The position numbers and the translations under genes were made by a program. Source: Gammaproteobacteria bacterium (GTDB lineage Bacteria > Pseudomonadota > Gammaproteobacteria > Legionellales > Legionellaceae). Taken from it: a stretch of DNA of 49,898 nucleotides. The notes beneath the pieces were generated by a model that was not told the origin of the DNA, did not search any database, and was given only the letters and a program-made list of their open reading frames with translations. Of this stretch, positions 43,898 through 49,898 are shown piece after piece. Within the stretch, counting starts at the first letter, position 1. Each line of letters begins with the position of its first letter. The stretch covers positions 1-49,898 of the forward strand of contig JAHZKF010000011.1 in NCBI GenBank assembly GCA_022600575.1. The letters run 5' to 3'.

Positions 43898-45085
43898 ATG
43901 ATGTTTGGTCTTTTAAACCTGTCATTTTGGGGTTATATCATAGCAGCACTGATAGTGACTCAAATCACAATCGCGGGTGTAACCATCTATTTGCATAGGT
44001 GCCAAGCGCATCGTGCATTGACTTTGCATCCAATTGTAAGTCATTTTTTTCGGTTTTGGTTGTGGATGACCACAGGAATGGTGACTTCTGAGTGGGTTGC
44101 TATTCATCGTAAACATCATGCTTCTGTTGAAACCGAGGGTGATCCACACAGTCCTGTTGTGCTTGGTATTAAGCATGTGCTGTGGGATGGCGTTGAGTTA
44201 TACCGAGCAGCTTCAAAAGATCAAGCCTTGGTTGAAAAATACTCTCATGGAACCCCAGATGATTGGCTTGAGCGACATGTTTATAAACGTTTCTCTGGTA
44301 AGGGTGTTGTTGCACTGCTTTTTATTAATATCTTGTTATTTGGTATTCCGGGGGTGAGTATCTGGGGTCTTCAAATGCTTTGGATTCCATTCTGGGCTGC
44401 AGGTGTCATTAATGGCGTTGGACATTTCTGGGGCTATCGAAATTTTGAAAGTGAAGATGCCTCTACAAATATTATCCCGTGGGCCTTTTGGATTGGTGGC
44501 GAAGAATTACATAACAACCATCATACCTTTGCCTCTTCTGCTAAGTTTTCCGTAAAGTGGTGGGAGTTTGATATTGGTTGGCTTTATATTCGTTGTTTGT
44601 CTTTTTTAGGGCTTGCTAAAGTCAAAAAATTACCACCGAGACTTGCGCGAGATGAGCATAAGTTACAAGTTGATTTAGACACGGTACGTGCCGTTGTTGC
44701 GAATCGTTTTCAGGTGATGTCGCACTATTATAAAGGTGTGGTGAGACCAATGATTAAGCTTGAAAAACGGCAACCTATGGTGAGTAAAACAGATAAAGCG
44801 TTGTTGCATCGAGCAGGTACTTTATTACGTAGACGAGAAGCATTGCTTTCTCCTCGAGCAACTTCTCGTTTAGAAGCATTGCTTGTGCGTTATGATGAGC
44901 TTCGAATTGTTTATGATTACAGACAATCTTTACAACAAATTTGGTTAAAAACGGCAACTTCACAAAAGGAATTAATTGAAGCTTTGCAACAATGGTGTAA
45001 GCAGGCTGAAGAGTCAGGTATTGAACTTTTACGTCAATTCTCAGGGCAGTTGAAAAGTTACGTACCGCGTACAGAAGCTGCTTAA
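43898..45085 (+). CDS. Acyl-CoA/acyl-lipid desaturase with extended C-terminus
   Basis: Di-iron membrane desaturase that introduces a double bond in fatty acyl chains, controlling membrane fluidity. From ATG 43898 it has 395 aa. The three histidine boxes are intact: HRCQAH (33-38), HRKHH (about 70-74) and HNNHH (about 206-210). Four or so membrane segments surround them. The last about 125 residues are soluble and helical (AGTLLRRREALLSPRATSRL, LQQWCKQAEESGIELLRQFS), a region that by eye resembles the C-terminal part of ISL3-type transposases. The frame is open to an ATG at 43832, but AGGGAGG at 43887-43893 marks 43898. Confidence 0.92.
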   Translation: MMFGLLNLSFWGYIIAALIVTQITIAGVTIYLHRCQAHRALTLHPIVSHFFRFWLWMTTGMVTSEWVAIHRKHHASVETEGDPHSPVVLGIKHVLWDGVELYRAASKDQALVEKYSHGTPDDWLERHVYKRFSGKGVVALLFINILLFGIPGVSIWGLQMLWIPFWAAGVINGVGHFWGYRNFESEDASTNIIPWAFWIGGEELHNNHHTFASSAKFSVKWWEFDIGWLYIRCLSFLGLAKVKKLPPRLARDEHKLQVDLDTVRAVVANRFQVMSHYYKGVVRPMIKLEKRQPMVSKTDKALLHRAGTLLRRREALLSPRATSRLEALLVRYDELRIVYDYRQSLQQIWLKTATSQKELIEALQQWCKQAEESGIELLRQFSGQLKSYVPRTEAA

Positions 45086-45103
45086 TAAAACAAGGAGTTA
45101 CGG

Positions 45104-45862
45104 ATGACAAATTGGAGTCTTATACTGAATGTTTTATTGTTGATAGGGGTTGTGTTTGCCTTGATGCAAATGGTTAAAGCGAAGCATCGAGAAAAAGTGA
45201 GACATCGTATGCAGCGTGCTGAGGTGTCTCGATCTGAGCTTCAGCAAGATGAGGTGATTGCGGTTAGGCGACTCAAGACAGAAGATTCTCCTGCTTGTGA
45301 CTTAGAAGAAAAGCCAACACCTATCTCGTCGTTTTCTACCGAACCCAGTATTGGTGAGCCAGTACCCACTGTATCTCAAGATGTTGTACAAAATGATATT
45401 CCTAAAGAAGAGATGAAGGTCAAAGAAGAGCGACCTGTTTCGTTAATGCTTTTTCTGTTGGCTAAAGATGATAGGCAGTTAGCAGGGTATGATCTATTGC
45501 AAACCATTCTTGCAGCGGGTTTGCGTTTTGGTGAAGGACAGTTATTTCATCGACATCAGCATATGAGCGGTCAGGGTCCTATTATTTGTAGTTTAGCTAC
45601 AGCCACAGCAAGTGGTGTATTTGATTTACAAAATATGGGCGCTTTTAGTGTGCGTGGTTTGTGTTTGTTTATGGAAGCTTCGGGTAACCCAAGTATTGAT
45701 GCTGAACGCTTAACCATTATGCTTGATACAGCAAAACAGCTGAGTGAAGGTCTAGATACACATTTATTAGATGATGAACAAACGCCTTGGTCTGATAGAA
45801 GCCTCGCTCGTTATCATAAGTTGTTGGATATTCCGAGCGAAGAAGCTCTTTATTTAGATTAA
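45104..45862 (+). CDS. zipA: Cell division protein ZipA
   Basis: Tethers FtsZ to the inner membrane. The 252-aa layout is typical: an N-terminal membrane anchor (about 5-24), a basic patch (KAKHREKVRHRMQRAE), a Pro/Glu-rich linker (about 60-110), and a C-terminal FtsZ-binding domain (about 112-240) with SLMLFLLAKDDRQLAGYDLL, GLRFGEGQLFHR and MGAFSVRGLCLFME. The sequence is diverged from the enteric protein. ligA, its common neighbour, is not adjacent. It is 18 bases after the desaturase and probably in the same transcript. Confidence 0.88.
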   Translation: MTNWSLILNVLLLIGVVFALMQMVKAKHREKVRHRMQRAEVSRSELQQDEVIAVRRLKTEDSPACDLEEKPTPISSFSTEPSIGEPVPTVSQDVVQNDIPKEEMKVKEERPVSLMLFLLAKDDRQLAGYDLLQTILAAGLRFGEGQLFHRHQHMSGQGPIICSLATATASGVFDLQNMGAFSVRGLCLFMEASGNPSIDAERLTIMLDTAKQLSEGLDTHLLDDEQTPWSDRSLARYHKLLDIPSEEALYLD

Positions 45863-45869
45863 GTTTTAG

Positions 45870-45914
45870 CCCTCATCCGCCTTATCAGCACCTTCTCCCG
45901 TGGCGGGAGAAGGG
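45870..45914. repeat. REP-like extragenic palindrome
   Basis: CCTTCTCCCG (45891-45900) and CGGGAGAAGG (45904-45913) form a 10-bp hairpin with a TGG loop. It is preceded by a CCCTCATCCGCC-type stretch from 45870. This combination resembles the dispersed intergenic repeats found in many proteobacterial genomes. The hairpin is eight bases beyond the start of the zipA 3' flank and followed by ATTTT, so it may also act as a terminator. Confidence 0.65.
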
Positions 45915-46026
45915 ATTTTCAAAATATTGTTTTTTCGAGAAGCTTTAAAGCAATTTTCCCTTGTGTCATTGATCTGAGATGAATGCATATCGAACGCTCA
46001 GTGTAACTGAATAAGGAGTCTTAAAT

Positions 46027-46785
46027 ATGAAAGATCACGTTGCTATTATTACGGGAGGCTCAAGAGGTATTGGGGCAGGTATTTCTAAAGCCTTTACTGA
46101 GAAAGGATACTCCGTCGTTATTAATTATTTTCGGAACGAAGAAAGTGCCCATTCTCTTAAACGAGCATTAGAACATTCTGATGGTTCTATTTTATTAGTG
46201 AAAGCTGATATAAGTACATCGGCTGGAAGAAAAAAGTTAGTTGATGAGACGCTCTCAAGATTTGGAAAAATTGATATTTTAGTTAACAATGCAGGTATTG
46301 CTGCGCGTGGTAGTTTCTTAAAGGGTACAGAGGATGAATTTGATTCAATTATCGATACAAACCTTAAAGGTCCAATATTTTTAGCTCAGGCGTGTGCTCA
46401 ACATATGATTGAAAAAAATATTAAGGGCAGAATAATAAATATTTCATCCATTTCTGCTCATGTTCCTAATGCTCCAACATCTTATGCAGTATCAAAAGCA
46501 GGCTTGGTCGCTGCAACCAAAACAATGGCATTAAAACTTGCTCAGTATGGTATACGAGTTAATACAGTGAGTCCTGGTACGATAAAATCTGACATGAACC
46601 GCCGTATTTGGCATGATAACCCTGAGTTATGGAATGAAGTAACCCGTAGTGCGCCACTTGGCCGCGCTGGAGAACCACATGAACTCGCTAGTGCAATACT
46701 TTATTTAGCATCTAATGATAGTAGTTTTATCACCGGAACGGAGCTTATCGTGGACGGTGGCTGGATGCTTAAACCATCCTGGTAA
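46027..46785 (+). CDS. Short-chain dehydrogenase/reductase
   Basis: A 252-aa classical SDR oxidoreductase. Cofactor motif TGGSRGIGAG (about 9-18), NNAG (about 88-91), catalytic Ser in INISSIS (about 138-144) and YAVSK (about 155-159), followed by RVNTVSPGTIKSDM. The loop after the first strand ends in NYFRNEE rather than an acidic residue, which leans to NADP(H). The C-terminal TGTELIVDGGWML is typical of FabG-like members. Substrate unknown. It is flanked by the REP-like repeat and a convergent YHYH gene and appears to be a single-gene accessory unit. Confidence 0.9.
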   Translation: MKDHVAIITGGSRGIGAGISKAFTEKGYSVVINYFRNEESAHSLKRALEHSDGSILLVKADISTSAGRKKLVDETLSRFGKIDILVNNAGIAARGSFLKGTEDEFDSIIDTNLKGPIFLAQACAQHMIEKNIKGRIINISSISAHVPNAPTSYAVSKAGLVAATKTMALKLAQYGIRVNTVSPGTIKSDMNRRIWHDNPELWNEVTRSAPLGRAGEPHELASAILYLASNDSSFITGTELIVDGGWMLKPSW

Positions 46786-46836
46786 TGATATGCTCAACTA
46801 TATTTTCAGAGCAATGGCGTTAGGTTTAGTTGGCCC

Positions 46837-47724
46837 TTAGTTTTTTTGGGGTGGCCCCATTGGAGGCATTTCCATAATTTGAGTGATATCTACTTCCCCC
46901 TTAAAACAGCGAATGGATGATGTTTCATCGCTCGTGCCAGGTAAGACATAATGATACATGCCATCGGGGAATTCTGGCGTTGGGCTGGTTATACCATTGC
47001 ATTCATCCAGTGATGAAACGGGAACTTTATTTCCATTTATATCATTGGCTCCATAGATAAAGAAGCCATCTAATGCGATACCTATAATGTGAGACGGACC
47101 ATTGGCTTCATCAACTTTAGATGCCACACAATTTGATAGCGCATGATAATGATACTCACCTTCCGTTGGTGTAGGGTGGCCACTACATGAGTCTACAAAC
47201 CATACTTTATTTCCATTGTCGTCTAGTAAATAAAAGTTGTTTGCCATAGCAAGTGTTTTGTCATCACCTTCATAAGGATTAAATAGAACTGCGCCAGATA
47301 TCATTAAGCCAATAGAACCAAGGGGTGCTTTAGTTATTGTTGAAGCGAGTTTTGGTTTTGTTGTGATCTTAAAATCATAATCTTGTTCTTTGGTTGGATC
47401 GTCTGCAATAATTGCAGTGGATTTATCCGGAACAATGACACCTGCCTGTGGTAGGATGTATTGTGCATCTCGTTTATGATTAGGGATACCATTGGCCTGT
47501 AGCCTGATGATGTTATTTTTTACAGTAACGACCATGCCCTTACGCCATTTTATATTTTTTGCAACAGATGAGGTGTTTATATCCTTTGAGGCAGTTTTAT
47601 TGGGGGGTAGTTGGTATTGATTAAAAAAGAATAAAAGACTGGCAACAATAATGATGAAGAGTAAAAAAAAGAATACGGTAGCACGCCGTTTTGGATTATT
47701 TTTTTTGTTTAACGTATTCATCAT
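46837..47724 (-). CDS. YHYH-domain membrane-anchored protein
   Basis: A 295-aa protein with an N-terminal membrane anchor or uncleaved signal (about 14-37) and an exported domain of the YHYH type. The name motif is GEYHYHALSNC (about 189-199), followed by HIIGIALDGFFIYGAND and MYHYVLP; Cys residues around these may form disulfides. A Pro/Met-rich tail ends MEMPPMGPPQKN. The domain occurs in extracytoplasmic proteins of unknown role, sometimes with metal-binding neighbours; the His/Met pattern makes metal binding possible. Two ATGs begin the frame. Confidence 0.82.
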   Translation of the reverse strand: MMNTLNKKNNPKRRATVFFFLLFIIIVASLLFFFNQYQLPPNKTASKDINTSSVAKNIKWRKGMVVTVKNNIIRLQANGIPNHKRDAQYILPQAGVIVPDKSTAIIADDPTKEQDYDFKITTKPKLASTITKAPLGSIGLMISGAVLFNPYEGDDKTLAMANNFYLLDDNGNKVWFVDSCSGHPTPTEGEYHYHALSNCVASKVDEANGPSHIIGIALDGFFIYGANDINGNKVPVSSLDECNGITSPTPEFPDGMYHYVLPGTSDETSSIRCFKGEVDITQIMEMPPMGPPQKN

Positions 47725-47777
47725 CCACTCACTTTAATAAAGTTGTTTTTATTCTAATTAACGTATGTAAAAAAGCA

Positions 47778-47812
47778 ATCAATCTATTTCAAACGAAAAG
47801 AAAGAGATTGAT
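47778..47812 (-). terminator. Likely rho-independent terminator after gpsA
   Basis: Read on the minus strand, ATCAATCT (47812-47805) pairs with AGATTGAT (47785-47778), with further UUUC/GAAA pairing inside. Six T follow three bases after the right arm. It lies just past the gpsA stop, ending the rhodanese-secB-gpsA transcript. Confidence 0.55.
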
Positions 47813-47823
47813 GAGAGAAGCGT

Positions 47824-48813
47824 TTATTCTTCTTTGGCGGGCCGGTTCAATAAGTTTTGAACGGCGTCTTCGGCACTTATTTTACCTTGCAATAGTTCAT
47901 TAACTTCGTGACAAATGGGTAACTCAAGGCCATTTTCTTTGGCAAGCGCGCACACCTGGCTTGCATTGTGTTTGCCCTCAACCACCTGACCAATGGCTTT
48001 TTCTGCTGCAGGAATAGCTTCTCCTTGGCCAACGAGCAATCCAAATCGACGGTTTCGGGATTGATTATCCGTACAGGTTAAGACTAAGTCTCCAAGCCCT
48101 GTTAAACCCGTGAAGGTTTCGGCTGTGCCACCAAGGGCTGTACCGAGGCGAGCCATTTCAGCAAGGCCACGCGTAATTAAAGCAGCTTTGGCGTTGGCAC
48201 CGTAGTTAAGGCCATCGCTAATGCCACAAGCAATCGCCAAAACGTTCTTAACGGCTCCTGCACATTGCACGCCAATAAGGTCATGACTAAAGTAGGCGCG
48301 TAAGTGATGATAATGCAGTGCGTCATGTAGGACTTGCATATAACCTAATTGATTCCCTGCAATGACTAAAGCTGTGGGTAGGCCCTTTGCAACTTCTTTT
48401 GCAAAAGAGGGACCTGAAATGATAGCCATGGGAAAATCTTTGCCCCATCGTGCTACAACTAACTCACTTAAGCATTGATTTTTTTCTACGTCGAGTCCTT
48501 TGGTAATCCAGGCAAGACTTTTTGTGTCTGCAGGCAGTTTTTTCAGTAATGTTCCAAAAGCGTGAGAGGGAACTGCAATGATTAAATGGGTTGCTTTGGT
48601 AAAACAGGTGTTAAGGTCCGGTTCGGGAGTTAGTGACTCAGGAAAGGGATTTCCTGGGAGATAACGCGTATTTTCTCGTGCTTTTATCATGGCTTGGACG
48701 TGATCTACATCACGTCCCCATAAAAGTACTCGCTGCCCGCTCATACCTAAGTGCATGGCAACGGCCGTACCCCATGATCCAGCCCCTAAAACAGCAAACG
48801 TTGAGTTTGTCAT
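47824..48813 (-). CDS. gpsA: Glycerol-3-phosphate dehydrogenase [NAD(P)+]
   Basis: Makes sn-glycerol 3-phosphate from dihydroxyacetone phosphate for phospholipids. The 329-aa protein has the Rossmann motif VLGAGSWGTA (about 8-17), WITKGLD (about 102-108), GPSFAKEVAKGLPTA (about 134-148), the catalytic Lys in CAGAVKNVLAIACGISDG (about 184-201), and GLGDLVLTCT. Complete. Start ATG 48813 is three bases after the secB stop, matching the common secB-gpsA order. Confidence 0.96.
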   Translation of the reverse strand: MTNSTFAVLGAGSWGTAVAMHLGMSGQRVLLWGRDVDHVQAMIKARENTRYLPGNPFPESLTPEPDLNTCFTKATHLIIAVPSHAFGTLLKKLPADTKSLAWITKGLDVEKNQCLSELVVARWGKDFPMAIISGPSFAKEVAKGLPTALVIAGNQLGYMQVLHDALHYHHLRAYFSHDLIGVQCAGAVKNVLAIACGISDGLNYGANAKAALITRGLAEMARLGTALGGTAETFTGLTGLGDLVLTCTDNQSRNRRFGLLVGQGEAIPAAEKAIGQVVEGKHNASQVCALAKENGLELPICHEVNELLQGKISAEDAVQNLLNRPAKEE

Positions 48814-48816
48814 CGT

Positions 48817-49302
48817 TTAGTGTGTTGTTTCTTCAGTTGTTTGTGCTGCTTCTTGCTTTTGTTGCATGTAAATCGCATCAAAATTAATTGGAGCGAGTAC
48901 AAGCTGTGGGAAGCTGCCGCGAACGGCTTCAGTTGTAATAGCTTCACGTGCATAAGGAAATAAAAGACTTGGGCAAAAGCTTCCTAGAAGGTGATCAAGT
49001 TGTGCGTCTTCAGCACCTGAAATAGTGAAAATACCTGCTTGCTGTACTTCAATTAAAAAAGCAGTGGTTTCTTTGTTTTTCACGGTTGCCGTTACGGTTA
49101 AAACAACTTCGAATGCGCCATTATCATCTAGGGCATTATGGGTTGTGTTTAGATCAAGTGTTAGGTCAGGTGTCCATTCTTCTTGAAAAATAGCCGGTGT
49201 ATTGGTGGTTTCAAACGATAAGTTTTTAACATAAACACGTTGAATGACAAATTGTGCTTCGGCGTTTTGTGGTGCATTTTTTACATTTTCTTGATTATCC
49301 AT
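48817..49302 (-). CDS. secB: Protein-export chaperone SecB
   Basis: Tetrameric chaperone that keeps preproteins unfolded and hands them to SecA. The 161-aa length is typical. Motifs: [19 protein letters not shown] (about 18-36), [16 protein letters not shown] (about 80-95), and the Sec-specific [18 protein letters not shown] (about 105-122) followed by [18 protein letters not shown]. It has 14 bases to the rhodanese gene upstream. grxC, which separates these two in enteric bacteria, is missing. Confidence 0.96.
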   Translation of the reverse strand: MDNQENVKNAPQNAEAQFVIQRVYVKNLSFETTNTPAIFQEEWTPDLTLDLNTTHNALDDNGAFEVVLTVTATVKNKETTAFLIEVQQAGIFTISGAEDAQLDHLLGSFCPSLLFPYAREAITTEAVRGSFPQLVLAPINFDAIYMQQKQEAAQTTEETTH

Positions 49303-49316
49303 GATGCTTATTTATC

Positions 49317-49781
49317 CTATTTTTTAGTTTTTAATGCTTTTTTGGCTTCTTTCTTAGCGTCTTTTTTAGCCTTGATTAAAGGTAAGTTTGCTGCCTTCCA
49401 GGCTGTGATGCCGCCGGTTAACACCATGACTTCTGTAAAGCCTTGTTTGCGTAATTTAACCGCTAGGGGGGAAGATTGCAAACCACGTGCGCAGACTAAA
49501 ATAAACGGCTTGGTTTTGTATTTTTCAAGTTTTTCTATGGGTGCCTTGGGGAGGTTTTTGGCCTCTACAATATGACTTTGGCGAAAGGCTTCAGTTTCAC
49601 GCATGTCAATAATAGTTGCTTTTTTATGATTAATGGCGTCAACAGCAGCGCTAGGTGAGAGATTTTTAGGGCCTTGTTTTTGTGTGATATGCTCGTTGAT
49701 CAATACGAGTGCTAATACGCCGAAAAAAGCGAGCCACAAAGACCAGTGATTAATCATAAAAGCGAGAAGTTGTTTTTCCAT
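49317..49781 (-). CDS. Membrane-anchored rhodanese (YibN-like)
   Basis: A 154-aa protein with one N-terminal membrane segment (about 13-30) and a rhodanese domain. The active-site loop is CARGLQS (about 97-103), after ATIIDMRETEAFRQSHI. A Lys/Ala-rich tail (AKKDAKKEAKKALKTKK) ends it. Probably a persulfide carrier at the membrane; YibN-type proteins are linked to the secB region, and a role near protein export is possible. ATG 49781 is preceded by AGGTG; the frame stays open to the window edge but without another start codon. Confidence 0.9.
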   Translation of the reverse strand: MEKQLLAFMINHWSLWLAFFGVLALVLINEHITQKQGPKNLSPSAAVDAINHKKATIIDMRETEAFRQSHIVEAKNLPKAPIEKLEKYKTKPFILVCARGLQSSPLAVKLRKQGFTEVMVLTGGITAWKAANLPLIKAKKDAKKEAKKALKTKK

Positions 49782-49835
49782 GGAGCACCTAATTTGTGTG
49801 AAAATATTTGAAAACTTGAATGCAGTGACCTGCGC

Positions 49836-49852
49836 CTCGGGATTATCCCGAG
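49836..49852. repeat. Small GC-rich hairpin near the right edge
   Basis: CTCGGG (49836-49841) and CCCGAG (49847-49852) form a 6-bp stem with a five-base loop, upstream of the rhodanese gene and 46 bases from the window end. It may be a terminator of a gene beyond the edge or a leader element; no T run follows on the plus strand apart from ATTTAA. Confidence 0.35.
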
Positions 49853-49898
49853 ATTTAATATAGAAGGCAAGTCTCGTTTTGCTTTTAAGTCGGTATGA

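Overview
The window reads as a chromosomal segment of a gamma-proteobacterium, most likely Legionella or a close member of the Legionellales. Three things support this. The housekeeping blocks are gamma-proteobacterial: pepA-holC, lptF-lptG, rph-gmk-rpoZ-spoT-ridA, secB-gpsA, fis, zipA and lolB. Base composition is AT-leaning by eye (not computed). There are also lineage-typical accessory genes: a periplasmic DotI/IcmL-family protein, an ankyrin protein with a possible protease domain, a HAD-IG 5'-nucleotidase, and several large unrecognised proteins with acidic C-termini of the kind seen on Dot/Icm substrates. No insertion sequence, prophage, integrase or CRISPR array was seen. No gene-free stretch exceeds about 200 bases.

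Layout. 0.1-3.1 kb: murJ (lipid II flippase) coupled to a first M17 aminopeptidase. 3.1-8.3 kb: an accessory patch with a cyclic-nucleotide-binding/CPBP-protease fusion, a Cys/Gly-rich acidic protein with its own promoter, a multi-pass membrane protein, and a 731-aa protein with a possible cysteine-protease domain followed by ankyrin-like repeats. 8.3-13.2 kb: holC, pepA (a second M17 enzyme), divergent lptF-lptG (LPS export permease) and a YdcF/ElyC-like envelope protein.

13.2-21.8 kb is the most striking part: a divergent RiPP locus of lasso-peptide type. Leftward run a B2 transglutaminase-like leader peptidase, a C-type asparagine-synthetase-like cyclase and an ATP-grasp enzyme, each coupled to the next by a 4-base overlap. 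Rightward run an HPr-kinase-like kinase, a PAPS sulfotransferase, a PqqD/RRE protein (B1), an ABC exporter and a nucleotidyltransferase. The set implies a peptide that is bound by the RRE, cleaved, cyclised, possibly phosphorylated, sulfated or nucleotidylated, and exported. I could not find a convincing precursor peptide gene.

21.8-28.3 kb: PAP2 phosphatase, DUF2845-like protein, yggS, rph, then gmk-rpoZ-spoT-ridA and a small membrane protein. 28.4-37 kb: the IcmL-like protein, two long inverted repeats, an FMN glutamate-synthase-like protein, acs, a HAD-IG nucleotidase and an 881-aa helical protein of unknown function. 37-43.8 kb: an MFS transporter, a DUF945 protein, fis with a clear terminator, prs, tRNA-Gln, lolB, coaD, an acyltransferase and a small membrane protein. 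43.9-49.8 kb: a fatty-acid desaturase, zipA, a REP-like palindrome, an SDR oxidoreductase, a YHYH protein, and gpsA-secB-rhodanese.

Starts were adjusted from the longest open frame where a ribosome binding site, promoter or family length gave a better choice (lptG, gmk, spoT, holC, the DUF2845 and DUF945 proteins, the desaturase and others). All family assignments come from reading motifs by eye; no database search was run.
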